Assembly: GCA_026388535.1 (NCBI GenBank) | Contig: JAPLJP010000133.1 | Span: 1-45,679, forward strand | Origin: Deltaproteobacteria bacterium | Lineage (GTDB): Bacteria > Desulfobacterota > Syntrophia > Syntrophales > Smithellaceae | Reading direction: 5' to 3' | DNA length: 45,679 nucleotides | Part shown: positions 25,141 to 33,305 of the stretch, in pieces | Position numbering within the stretch: position 1 is the stretch's first letter | Layout: every line of letters starts with the position of its first letter | Translations under genes and position numbers: made by a program | The notes under the pieces: generated by a model | Seen by the model: the letters and a program-made list of their open reading frames with translations, nothing else | The model's database searches: none | Told to the model about the DNA's origin: nothing

Positions 25141-26358
25141 TTAATTATACCGTTTGAGTTCGAAAAGTTTTTTGTTTTGGGTGGAAACTATGTGATAAAA
25201 ACGATCCTGCGGAACGTAGATGTAGGGAACATCATCCTCCCGCCGATATAGGAAGTGAGACAGAATCATCCGGTTAACAGCCTGATGCCCGACTATCATA
25301 ATATTATTCGCGCTCCGGTTTAAGAAAAACGCCTTTTTTATGCCCTGTGTTATTCGGTGTTTCATTGTTTCGTAACTTTCGCCGTCGGGATAAACATAGT
25401 GATATTTATCCGCTCCTCGTTTTTTGAAAACGTGCGGCATCTTTTTCTCGATTTCTTCATATGTCATTCTTTCACAGATTCCCGCGTCAATTTCATCAAA
25501 CTCTTTAAGCGAAATGATGCGGCAATCGTCCTGCGTTTCACAAATAGCTTTAGCTGTATCTACTGTCCTGATTTTTTTGCTGGTAAAAATGTAGGAAATC
25601 TTTTTCCCCTTAAAAAACCGGCCAAGGGCGGCGGCCTGCGTCTGGCCCTTATTAGTGAGCGGCGGATCTCCGCCGATTCGATTCGCGACATTATATTCCG
25701 TCTCCGTGTGCCGGATAAGAAAAAGGTTCTTTACTTCATCCGTGACAAGATAGTCGCGCAGCCTCTCATAAAAGGGAATCGCGTCGCTGTGTTTTTCATC
25801 GATAATCATGTTTTGTAAAGAATCTATACGTATATAATTTCTTTCGACCTTTAATGGTGTATAAATCATCCGGTAATAGTCTATTCGTTTCAAAAATTCC
25901 TTTATCGCTTTATCTTTGCCCAGATGGGAGAATTCCGGCAGTTTAATTTTCTCCTGAATGCTCAGATTCAGGATATCTTCATCATCGTTGACGCACTCAA
26001 TAAAGAAAAGCGGATAATCATTGAGATATTTCTCCATCATAGCGCGTCGTTCTCTTCCCGCGTTGGTGGCATCCAGAATCGCTATTCTGCCGCTATTGCG
26101 CAGATAGGCTTTTGCCCTTTCCATATTCTCGCGGGCGAAGCCTTTTCGCAATTCTCTGGCAGTTGAATTTTCCGGAGAATAAAATTCGGAACTCGATGTT
26201 TCGCTAAGGGGCCTATAAATCCGGCGCAAATTTCCGTTATTGAATATCCGGACGGAAATATGATTTTTCTGAAAAGCGTCCCGCAGACGCAAGGCCAGCG
26301 TGGATTTTCCCCTTGCGGGAAGTCCCATCAAAACAATGTATAATTTTTCATCACTCAT
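25141..26358 (-). CDS. PFKFB-like bifunctional 6-phosphofructo-2-kinase/fructose-2,6-bisphosphatase
   Basis: Residues 1-205 match the 6PF2K kinase domain: Walker A GLPARGKST (12-20), FNNGNLRR, EFYSPENSTARELRK, ILDATNAGRERRAMM and FLKRIDYYRMIYTPL, each with a clear counterpart in the eukaryotic enzyme. Residues 210-405 are a histidine phosphatase domain: LIRHTETEYNVANRIGGDPPL with phospho-acceptor H217, EIDAGICERMTYEEIEKKMP, PDGESYETMKHRI and GHQAVNR. The same order and spacing occur in animal PFKFB, which makes and degrades the glycolytic signal fructose 2,6-bisphosphate. A few bacterial homologues are known, mainly in Desulfobacterota. The substrate here is untested; a different sugar phosphate or nucleotide is possible. 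It begins downstream of mop beyond a strong terminator, so it is probably transcribed separately. Confidence 0.86.
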   Translation of the reverse strand: MSDEKLYIVLMGLPARGKSTLALRLRDAFQKNHISVRIFNNGNLRRIYRPLSETSSSEFYSPENSTARELRKGFARENMERAKAYLRNSGRIAILDATNAGRERRAMMEKYLNDYPLFFIECVNDDEDILNLSIQEKIKLPEFSHLGKDKAIKEFLKRIDYYRMIYTPLKVERNYIRIDSLQNMIIDEKHSDAIPFYERLRDYLVTDEVKNLFLIRHTETEYNVANRIGGDPPLTNKGQTQAAALGRFFKGKKISYIFTSKKIRTVDTAKAICETQDDCRIISLKEFDEIDAGICERMTYEEIEKKMPHVFKKRGADKYHYVYPDGESYETMKHRITQGIKKAFFLNRSANNIMIVGHQAVNRMILSHFLYRREDDVPYIYVPQDRFYHIVSTQNKKLFELKRYN

Positions 26359-26375
26359 ATCAGCGTTCGCTTTAA

Positions 26376-26410
26376 TTAGTTAAGGGGGATTGGCTATCCC
26401 CCTTAACTAA
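26376..26410 (-). terminator. Perfect 15-bp hairpin after mop
   Basis: TTAGTTAAGGGGGAT and ATCCCCCTTAACTAA pair perfectly around a five-base loop, between mop (upstream, same strand) and the PFKFB-like gene. A strong intrinsic terminator candidate for mop, though without a long U tract. Confidence 0.8.
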
Positions 26411-26439
26411 CATAAAAGTTGCGTTCAAAAACAAAATGC

Positions 26440-26649
26440 TTAATCAACAGCCATCATAACATTGGAAGCTTTAATAATCGCGTACGCTTTCTTACCGGCT
26501 TTTAAACCGAGCTTTTTCGCGGATTCTTTGGAAATGATCGAAACGACCTTAGCTCCGCCCGTAAGCTCCAAAAGCACCTCTGTATTCACAGCGCCATCTG
26601 AAACTTTGATGACTTTTCCTCTTAATACATTACGCGCGCTTATTTTCAT
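26440..26649 (-). CDS. mop: Mop-family molybdopterin/molybdate-binding protein (single TOBE domain)
   Basis: A 69-residue protein with the Mop signature at its start (KISARNVLRGKVIKVSDGAVN), then VLLELTGGAKVVSIISKES and a final strand pair, the classic single TOBE/DiMop fold. Such molbindins bind molybdate (or tungstate) anions in oligomers and act as oxyanion stores. It is monocistronic between a good promoter and a strong terminator. MobB is encoded 2.7 kb away, in keeping with molybdenum- or tungsten-enzyme use. The ATG has GGGGG about seven bases upstream. Confidence 0.92.
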   Translation of the reverse strand: MKISARNVLRGKVIKVSDGAVNTEVLLELTGGAKVVSIISKESAKKLGLKAGKKAYAIIKASNVMMAVD

Positions 26650-26714
26650 GGTGTCCCCCTTTGGTTAAATCGTTTCATAAGATATTACCCCGGATTTTAT
26701 CCCCTGATTATTAA

Positions 26715-26743
26715 ATTATAAGAAGAACGGCCTTGTAAGTCAA
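26715..26743 (-). promoter_or_regulatory. Putative sigma70 promoter of mop
   Basis: TTGACT (26743-26738), a 17-base spacer beginning TACAAGGCC, and a consensus TATAAT (26720-26715) on the minus strand, about 65-95 bases ahead of the start codon. Confidence 0.78.
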
Positions 26744-26915
26744 TCACGAATATGAACCCCAAAACAAGCTGCGGGATAATTCGACCTGCAAACTTCAGTT
26801 CACTCTGTTTCTTAAGCTTGGGTCTCATTAATATAGTCCCACTTAGCTTCGCACGTAGGGGTAATCCAACTGACAGATATTACTGTGCTTCGCTTGTAAT
26901 ATCTGAGTTTCATTA
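26743..26915 (+). repeat. Interspersed structured repeat, copy 4
   Basis: It begins ATCACGAATATGAACCCC and contains two unit blocks. The second ends with the perfect ten-base-pair hairpin CAGATATTAC/GTAATATCTG (26874-26883, 26896-26905), followed by AGTTTCATTA. It abuts the mop promoter just as copy 3 abuts the selD promoter. The gap 26650-27045 holds only the mop promoter, this repeat and an AT-rich leader for thrC. Confidence 0.82.
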
Positions 26916-27045
26916 TTTCACTAATTAAAACTTGGTTTTAAAATGTGTAGATCTTGTTTGGGCGACGATTGCCGGTAATCGTTTTTAAATTGATTTTTTT
27001 TCTCAAATAAGTTTAAAGAGGCAATGACAAAAGAGGATAAGTACA

Positions 27046-28431
27046 ATGCCCATACGTTACTACAGCACAAATCGTAATTTAAATAATGTTGTGGGAATCA
27101 TTCCCTTCACTGGCAAGGTTTCTTTTAAAGAAGCCTTGCTCAAAGGTCAGGCTTCGGATGAAGGGTTATTTATGCCGGATACTATTCCCGTTCTTTCCTT
27201 AAAAGATATTCAGAAACTTAAAGGCAAACCTTATCGGGATACGGCTTTACTTGTCGCCGAAGCGTTTCTTGCCGATGAGTTTCCACTGGATGTTCTCAAA
27301 AAAGTAGTTAAAGATGCTTACAATTATTCGGTTCCTCTGGAAGAAGTAAAACCTAAAATATATGTAATGCGCCTGGATCAGGGGCCGACAGCATCTTTCA
27401 AAGATTTTGCCGCGCGCATGATGGCAAGGCTGATGAGCAACTGCCGTCCGAGTGGCGAAAGGTTAAATATTCTTGTTGCCACATCCGGCGATACGGGCAG
27501 CGCCGTGGGCGAAGCCTTCAAGGGCGTGCCGGGAATTGACGTTACCATTCTTTATCCGGAAACAGAAGTAAGCAACCGGCAAAAAAAACAGCTCTACACA
27601 ATCGGCGGCAACGTACGGGCGCTCAGTGTTGACGGCAAATTCGACGATTGTCAGAATTTAGTCAAGCAGGCTTTTTCCGATTCTCAACTTACAAAATTTA
27701 ATCTGACCTCAGCCAATTCCATTAACTTCGGCCGGATTCTTCCGCAGATAATTTATTATATCTACGCTTACGCCCAGCTTTCCGAAAAGGGAGAGGAGGC
27801 AATCTTTTCCGTTCCTTCCGGAAATTTCGGTGACGCTCTGGGCTGCGAATACGCTCGCCGGATGGGATTGCCGGTGGCCAAACTTGTCATGCCCACCAAT
27901 GAAAATGATGAGTTCCCTATTTATCTGGCGACAGGAAAATATAACAAGGTTTCTCCCTCGCGCGCCTGCATTTCCAACGCGATGAATGTCGGACATCCCA
28001 GCAATCTGGCTCGTTTCTTCGACTTATACGGAGGCACTGTTGACCGTGTGGGCAAAGTTCACCGCTACCCCGATCTGGAAGAAATGCGGCGGCATATTTT
28101 TTCGGTCAGCGTTACCGATGAACAAACCAGAGAAACCATCAGGAACGTTTATAAAAAATATCAGGTTATTCTGGAACAGCATGGCGCTGTGGGCTGGGCG
28201 GGATTGGAAGAATATTTCAAAATAGCGCCGGATAAAAAACTGGCTATCTCTCTGGAAACCGCACATCCGGCAAAATTTCCCGAAGAGATTCAAAAGCTTT
28301 TGGGATTGACCATGCCTCTGCCGGAAAGCATGAAAAATATTGACCAAAGAGAAGGCAGCGCCGTTTCCATCACCAACGATTATGATGATTTTAAAAACTA
28401 TCTGCAGAAGAATTTAAAGATTAAAGAATAG
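27046..28431 (+). CDS. thrC: Threonine synthase
   Basis: PLP enzyme converting O-phosphohomoserine to threonine. The PLP lysine is K119 in GPTASFKDFAARMM; the phosphate-binding loop ATSGDTGSAVGEAF and the SANSINFGRILPQ segment follow; 461 residues matches the longer (E. coli/yeast-like) class. An N-terminal YYSTN and EALLKGQASDEGLFMP also fit. It is a stand-alone gene here, with no hom or thrB in the window. The start is supported by GAGGA about ten bases upstream. Confidence 0.96.
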   Translation: MPIRYYSTNRNLNNVVGIIPFTGKVSFKEALLKGQASDEGLFMPDTIPVLSLKDIQKLKGKPYRDTALLVAEAFLADEFPLDVLKKVVKDAYNYSVPLEEVKPKIYVMRLDQGPTASFKDFAARMMARLMSNCRPSGERLNILVATSGDTGSAVGEAFKGVPGIDVTILYPETEVSNRQKKQLYTIGGNVRALSVDGKFDDCQNLVKQAFSDSQLTKFNLTSANSINFGRILPQIIYYIYAYAQLSEKGEEAIFSVPSGNFGDALGCEYARRMGLPVAKLVMPTNENDEFPIYLATGKYNKVSPSRACISNAMNVGHPSNLARFFDLYGGTVDRVGKVHRYPDLEEMRRHIFSVSVTDEQTRETIRNVYKKYQVILEQHGAVGWAGLEEYFKIAPDKKLAISLETAHPAKFPEEIQKLLGLTMPLPESMKNIDQREGSAVSITNDYDDFKNYLQKNLKIKE

Positions 28432-28488
28432 TTATATTACTTTCACCATCACCACGAGCAATCCCGGCGAATGCCTAGGAAGTGAGTA

Positions 28489-29127
28489 ATGATCAACTCA
28501 AAGGATATAACATTTATAGAGAATAATTTTTTCGCAAAATTTTTATACTTATTGGTTTTCTTGATAATCGGTGCTACTTGCCTTTTATTGTTATTTGAAA
28601 TTGTCGATGAATTGATTCAGAAAAAGTTTTCTTCTTCTATTATTGATGTAATCTTTTTTATTATTTTATTGTTAATGGCCTATATTGATATAATCAACTT
28701 TAATGAAAAAATTGGTTTTTCACCTGATGCAATAATACTAAAACGTAGAAAAATAAAACAAATTTGGAAATATGATGATATAGATTGGTTGTCATGCTCA
28801 TTTGGCGAAGTTGATCTTCCCTATAATAAATTTGGCCAATTTCTTGGGAGATTGTTCTTTAAACCGATAACGGATATGGGGGTGGGAAAATTTTGTTACC
28901 GTGGCAAGATTTTCAATTTAAGTCAATTTTCTGGTAGTGAATTTCGTAAATTGGCGGAAACTCACCTTGAACCACATAAAATCATAACCCACATTCAGGC
29001 GCAGAAATTATTATCAGAAAAAAGTCACTTATCGAGAATAAACTATAAGATATCATACAATCCATATTATATATTGCTTGCAATTTTAGCTTTTGGAGTT
29101 TTTTTAATTGTATTATTCGGGAAATGA
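28489..29127 (+). CDS. Hypothetical membrane protein
   Basis: A 212-residue protein with two N-terminal transmembrane helices (about residues 18-41 and 52-68), a soluble middle region with PH-like character (IWKYDDIDWLSCSFGEVDLP) and a final helix at about 188-210. It is very AT-rich compared with thrC and the genes beyond. Ribosome site AGGAAGTG lies five to eight bases upstream of the ATG. The topology resembles bacterial membrane-anchored PH-domain proteins, but no firm family is recognised and no function can be given. The AT bias suggests it may be a late acquisition. Confidence 0.62.
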   Translation: MINSKDITFIENNFFAKFLYLLVFLIIGATCLLLLFEIVDELIQKKFSSSIIDVIFFIILLLMAYIDIINFNEKIGFSPDAIILKRRKIKQIWKYDDIDWLSCSFGEVDLPYNKFGQFLGRLFFKPITDMGVGKFCYRGKIFNLSQFSGSEFRKLAETHLEPHKIITHIQAQKLLSEKSHLSRINYKISYNPYYILLAILAFGVFLIVLFGK

Positions 29128-29317
29128 TTATCAAAATAAGACATTCGGTGAATTGTATATCATGCACCTATTGATGTCTTGCCACTTGCACCTTTCAACC
29201 TGATCTTCCCCCGAAAGACTGAGACTTAGTAGTAGGTTTAGTCAATAAAGGACAGAAGACTTAACTGGACGCATGTTGTTAAGTCAGGACAAGAATATCA
29301 AGAATTAAAAAAGATCA

Positions 29318-29400
29318 CTGGATTCCCGCCTTCGCGGGAATGACGATTTTGCGCTTTGCGATTGGATTGCCACGTTCACTGTCGTGAACTCGCAATGACG
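29318..29400. repeat. Two adjacent hairpin repeats
   Basis: GATTCCCGCCTTCGCGGGAATGACG (hairpin ATTCCCGC/GCGGGAAT, 29322-29341) is followed by ATTGCCACGTTCACTGTCGTGAACTCGCAATGACG (29366-29400), itself an inverted repeat (GTTCAC/GTGAAC inside ATTGC/GCAAT). Both end in AATGACG and are typical of widespread small intergenic repeats. They lie between two converging genes and may end their transcripts. Confidence 0.78.
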
Positions 29401-29403
29401 GCT

Positions 29404-29898
29404 TCATTTAAGAAATTTATTCTCAATCAAATCAGCGATACTTTTTATATCATCGATATCGAAACAGGGAACGCCGACATCAAGTTTTACATCCGCAGCG
29501 ATAGCTAAAAGATTGTCTTCTTTGCCGCAGAGCAATTCTCGTTTGAGTTCCGAGCGGAAAACTTCGACTTTGGGGAAAGGATTTCCCTTGTAGCCTTCGG
29601 CAAGAATTATATCAGCGCCTTTGATATATTTGTCTCTGATTTCGCCAAGAGTTTGGTCGCGGTCAATATCTTCAATCAAAGCAACGCGTGTTGGACAGGC
29701 AATAACCGTTGTACTTGCACCGGCTTTCTTGTGCCGCCAGCTGTCTTTGCCTTCATGGTCTATGTCAAAGCCGTGTTTGTTGTGCTTGATTGTCGCCACG
29801 CGGTATCCTCTGTTGACAAGTTCGGGAATCAGTTTTTCCACCAGCGTTGTTTTGCCGGAATTGGATTTACCAACAATTGATATGATTGGAATAGCCAT
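29404..29898 (-). CDS. mobB: Molybdopterin-guanine dinucleotide biosynthesis protein B
   Basis: GTP-binding accessory protein for forming the guanine dinucleotide form of the molybdenum cofactor. Walker A GKSNSGKTTLVEKL (residues 9-22), then VATIKHNKHGFDIDHEGKDSWRHKKAGA and ILAEGYKGNPFPKVEVFR are standard MobB motifs, and 164 residues is the usual length. It is 20 bases downstream of the FabI-like gene and may be read as the tail of the olefin operon, but its function is unrelated. MobA is not in the window. Confidence 0.94.
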   Translation of the reverse strand: MAIPIISIVGKSNSGKTTLVEKLIPELVNRGYRVATIKHNKHGFDIDHEGKDSWRHKKAGASTTVIACPTRVALIEDIDRDQTLGEIRDKYIKGADIILAEGYKGNPFPKVEVFRSELKRELLCGKEDNLLAIAADVKLDVGVPCFDIDDIKSIADLIENKFLK

Positions 29899-29918
29899 GT
29901 TTAATATTATCCTTTGAA

Positions 29919-30710
29919 TTAACGCATCGCCTTATTAACTACATCCTGATCGAAGTAATTACTGGACATTCCGGCATCAACTACAATACCGGTAGCATTG
30001 ATCCCGCCGGAAACAGGCGAAAGCAGAAATATTACCGTATTGGCAACTTCTTCTGTTTTGAGCGCTGCCTTACGGAGGGTCAATTGTTCGGCAAAAAGAT
30101 AATTATTAACATATCCCGGAATACCCGCTGAAGCCGATGTTTTCAATGGTCCGGCACAAACAGCGTTCACTCTAATTTTAGATATTTCCGATAATGATTT
30201 CGCTAGAAATGCCACGGTGGCATCAAGGGCGGCCTTGATCGGCCCCATATAACCGTAAGCTGTCGCTCGGGTGCTGCTGATGGAAATGGTGACAATGGAG
30301 GCGTCTTCCTCAAAATAATTCTTTAAGGAATTGGCTATTGCTACCAGAGAAAAACAGGATATATTTGTCGCCTGAAGGAAATCACCAACATTGGTCTCAT
30401 GAAACGGCTTAATCCCCTCGCTGTAATTGGCAAAAGCTATGGAATGGACAAAACCGGAAATTTTGGCATTATTATTTTGAAAATATTCTCCCAACTGGCG
30501 GATACTTTTCGCATTCTCAACATCACATATCAAAATAGTACTATCGGGAAAAAGCTTTTGAGCCTTTAATCGATTATCTTCGTTTTGAACAGAAAAAATT
30601 ACCTGAGCGCCGTTATCGATCAGGCCTTTGGCGACAAAAAAGGCGACACTCTTTTTATTGGCGACACCAGTGACCAAATACGTTTTTCCTGAAACTTGCA
30701 GAAAGTCCAT
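29919..30710 (-). CDS. FabI-like enoyl-[ACP] reductase, last gene of the ole/FAS operon
   Basis: Short-chain dehydrogenase of the FabI subgroup. The nucleotide loop is the FabI type (TGVANKKSVAFFVAKGL rather than TGxxxGIG), and the catalytic Tyr-x6-Lys is present as YGYMGPIK (about residues 152-159), with IRVNAVCAGPLKTSAS after it. FabI reduces the 2-enoyl-ACP at the end of each elongation cycle. With KAS, FabG and FabZ homologues it completes a private elongation cycle in this operon. The gene ends 9 bases after fabZ stops. The true substrate may be a conjugated or polyenoyl chain (inference). Confidence 0.85.
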   Translation of the reverse strand: MDFLQVSGKTYLVTGVANKKSVAFFVAKGLIDNGAQVIFSVQNEDNRLKAQKLFPDSTILICDVENAKSIRQLGEYFQNNNAKISGFVHSIAFANYSEGIKPFHETNVGDFLQATNISCFSLVAIANSLKNYFEEDASIVTISISSTRATAYGYMGPIKAALDATVAFLAKSLSEISKIRVNAVCAGPLKTSASAGIPGYVNNYLFAEQLTLRKAALKTEEVANTVIFLLSPVSGGINATGIVVDAGMSSNYFDQDVVNKAMR

Positions 30711-30719
30711 ATCAACTCC

Positions 30720-31136
30720 TTAAATGCCTTCTGGGAGGAATGCTCCCTGGAATATGGTTTTTAAAATTAATTTGTCACCTACCAAAATCGTTCCGCTCAT
30801 GTAGAAAGCGTTATCTATTTTATCATCCAGCACCACCGTAATGGTAAGAGTATCTCCTGGCCGTGCGAAATTTTTAAATTTAGTATCCTTTATCCTGGTA
30901 ACAACCCCCAACCCCTTTTGGTTACCGGTCCCCATTAAAATGGCGCCTGTTTGAAAACAAGCTTCACATAATAACGCTCCGGGCATAATGGGATTGCCAG
31001 GAAAATGGCCCTTAAAAAAATTTTCTTCTTCTCTCAATTTCCTCTGAGTTGTTATTGAATTGCCATCTCTGCTAATAATTTTATCAACAAAAAGGAATGG
31101 CGGTCGTTGAGGAATGGCGGCAAGAACATCTTCCAT
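30720..31136 (-). CDS. FabZ-like 3-hydroxyacyl-[ACP] dehydratase
   Basis: A 138-residue hot-dog fold protein. PQRPPFLFVDKI opens the fold, and the catalytic His is in the FKGHFPGNPIMPG loop, with the catalytic Glu in LLCEACFQTGAIL, the full FabZ arrangement. It would remove water from 3-hydroxyacyl-ACP to give the trans-2-enoyl chain. Nothing indicates FabA-type isomerase activity. The start codon overlaps the stop of the fabG-like gene by one base (TAATG). Confidence 0.92.
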   Translation of the reverse strand: MEDVLAAIPQRPPFLFVDKIISRDGNSITTQRKLREEENFFKGHFPGNPIMPGALLCEACFQTGAILMGTGNQKGLGVVTRIKDTKFKNFARPGDTLTITVVLDDKIDNAFYMSGTILVGDKLILKTIFQGAFLPEGI

Positions 31137-31876
31137 TACAGTCCTCCGGCGACGGTGATTGTTGTTCCGGTAATATAAGAAGCCTCCCTTGTTGCTAAAA
31201 ACAGAACCGCGTGAGCTACTTCTTGGACCTTGCCGAAACGTTTTTGTGGGATCATCTTTAGATATTCTTTGCGTTGTTCTTCGGGAAGATCGCCGATTAG
31301 CTCCGTATCAATAAATCCCGGAGAGACACAGTTGACGGTAATTCCTTTTTTAGCCACTTCTTTGGACAATGATTTAGTCAAAGCTAATTGTCCGGCCTTG
31401 GATGCCGCGTAATTGGCCTGTCCCTGAAAGCCGATATCTCCTCCCAGAGAACTGATATTGATAATTCGTCCGAAACGATTGGCCATAAAACGGGAGATGA
31501 TTCCCCTGGACATATAAAAAGTTCCGGTAAGATTGACATCCAAAACCTTCTTCCATTGCTCGTCCTGCATTAAAGCCGTCAACGCGTCTTGCCTGATTCC
31601 GGAGTTATTCACCAATACTTCCAGCGATGAGTATTTTTCGTCCAAATATTTAAAAAAGTCTTTCACCGCTTGCGAAGAGGAGACATCATATTTTTGAATA
31701 TCGAGTTTTGGAGCGTATTGTTCGTTTTTATTTTTAAATTCATTGGCGGCAGCATCATTGGATGAATAGGTGGCAATAACCGTCGCTCCGGCTTGAAGAA
31801 ACGCCCGGGTAATTCCCGCTCCAATGCCCCGGGTGCCGCCCGTAACGATAACTCTCTGATTACTGAAATCAAACAT
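31136..31876 (-). CDS. FabG-like 3-oxoacyl-[ACP] reductase
   Basis: SDR enzyme with TGGTRGIGAGITRAF cofactor loop (about residues 10-24), NNSGI, catalytic Ser in IINISSLGGDIG and YAASKAGQLALTKSL (Tyr-x3-Lys), ending YITGTTITVAGGL as in FabG. It reduces 3-ketoacyl-ACP with NADPH. The ATG at 31876, preceded by GAGGTG, is preferred over the GTG two codons earlier in the track. It overlaps the end of the upstream flavoprotein gene by eight bases, which points to translational coupling in the operon. Confidence 0.92.
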   Translation of the reverse strand: MFDFSNQRVIVTGGTRGIGAGITRAFLQAGATVIATYSSNDAAANEFKNKNEQYAPKLDIQKYDVSSSQAVKDFFKYLDEKYSSLEVLVNNSGIRQDALTALMQDEQWKKVLDVNLTGTFYMSRGIISRFMANRFGRIINISSLGGDIGFQGQANYAASKAGQLALTKSLSKEVAKKGITVNCVSPGFIDTELIGDLPEEQRKEYLKMIPQKRFGKVQEVAHAVLFLATREASYITGTTITVAGGL

Positions 31877-33305
31877 AAACACCTCGGTCTAATTTTTCTA
31901 AATAGCTTTCCACTTCATAGGATTGAATCACGCCGTAATTGGCGGCGCCCAACCAACCGGACATGATAATGCCGACAGAACCAGTATGAAACAGGCCACC
32001 AATTTCTTTGTGCAGTTTCATGGAAATCTCCAGCCCCTCATGCTTGGTTCCAAAGGAGGAACCCTTTACGTGATGAGTATATCTCTTTATAGTCAGGGGC
32101 GTTGCCGCCTCAATATAATCGATTTTTTTACTGATGCCGGGGATAACTTTTTCCAGACTCAACAATGTTGCGGCAATAAGATCTTCTTTTTTTATTTTAT
32201 ACTCCTCTTTGCTTAAACTTACCCAGTCTTCGTAACGCGCGTTAGTGGAAGAAACTATTGAGTATCCCGCATTTTCTAACTGGGGCCTGAGTCTTGGATA
32301 GTAAAGGGAAAAAGTCCGGCTTGTCGTATTCATGGAGAGGAGTTCGTCCGTCGCAAATTCTTTTGCTTCAGAGTAGAATATTAGATCGCCGATATCATCT
32401 ATTTTCTCCCCTTCCTTAATTCCCATATAAACCTGACAGGAACTGGTATTGAGTCTGACTTTATTTACTTTTTCAACAAATTGGGGAGTAAATTTTTCCA
32501 CGCCAACCAGGTCAAGAATTGTGCCGATGAGATTTCCGTTGGAAAGAACCGCCCTGGATTCAATGAAGTCGCCACCAACCATCACTCCTTGACAGACATT
32601 ATTGTTTATCACAATTTTTTCTACTTTTGACCGCAAACGAATATCAACATTGTTATTTAAAAGCTCTTCCTGCATCATCCCAACCACCAGATCAGTTCCG
32701 CCTTCAAAAGTATAAACACCTTTACTCATAAAATTGGAGAAGACGATTCCATAGGTAATTGCCGGATCTTCCAGCGTTGAACCGTTGGCGTAAACAATAG
32801 GTTCAATCAGAAAACGATGGACGTCTTTTCTGCCGGGGAAAAAACTCTCCAGCAGTTGACCATTTGTCATTTCCTTATTATCGTAATAATTCATGTTCAT
32901 GATAACCTTGAAGAAATTATCAACTTGTTCCGGGGAAACTTTAAAATTACTGATAAGCTTGCTGGTGAAATCTTCCACGGTAAAATCAGTTTCCAACTGA
33001 TATAGAGGATTTACAAAACGAACTCTTTTGAGTTGAATTATTTTATCGGCTATTTTTTTACTCCAATACTTTCTACAGGTTTTTATCATTCCCACTGGAA
33101 ATCCATGCAACGAAACATCAAAGATGTGTTTTCCCTTGCGATAAAACCAGGTCGCGAATCCTCCCAGCTTATCATGGGCCTCGAGCAAAAGAACCTTTCT
33201 GCCGTTTTTTGCCAGCTTATTGGCGGCGGTCATTCCTCCTAATCCACCCCCAATGATAATGACATCGTAATTTTGTGTAATTTTATCATTTTTATTCAGA
33301 AGCAT
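31869..33305 (-). CDS. Phytoene desaturase/CrtISO-like FAD oxidoreductase 2
   Basis: A 478-residue flavoprotein with the N-terminal dinucleotide-binding motif IIIGGGLGGMTAANKLAKNGRKVLLLEAHDKLGG (about residues 16-49) and the C-terminal flavin motif GGLFHTGSVGIIMSGWLGAANYG. Intermediate features (HIFDVSLHGF) resemble carotenoid isomerases, desaturases and retinol saturases rather than amine oxidases. Such enzymes introduce, move or reduce double bases in long polyene chains. It is in the middle of the ole/FAS operon, directly touching oleD. A paralogue with about the same length lies between the ACP and oleA genes, so two distinct steps, or a heteromer, are likely. No phytoene synthase is present, so the substrate is probably a fatty or hydrocarbon chain, not a C40 carotenoid. 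Confidence 0.86.
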   Translation of the reverse strand: MLLNKNDKITQNYDVIIIGGGLGGMTAANKLAKNGRKVLLLEAHDKLGGFATWFYRKGKHIFDVSLHGFPVGMIKTCRKYWSKKIADKIIQLKRVRFVNPLYQLETDFTVEDFTSKLISNFKVSPEQVDNFFKVIMNMNYYDNKEMTNGQLLESFFPGRKDVHRFLIEPIVYANGSTLEDPAITYGIVFSNFMSKGVYTFEGGTDLVVGMMQEELLNNNVDIRLRSKVEKIVINNNVCQGVMVGGDFIESRAVLSNGNLIGTILDLVGVEKFTPQFVEKVNKVRLNTSSCQVYMGIKEGEKIDDIGDLIFYSEAKEFATDELLSMNTTSRTFSLYYPRLRPQLENAGYSIVSSTNARYEDWVSLSKEEYKIKKEDLIAATLLSLEKVIPGISKKIDYIEAATPLTIKRYTHHVKGSSFGTKHEGLEISMKLHKEIGGLFHTGSVGIIMSGWLGAANYGVIQSYEVESYLEKLDRGVYV

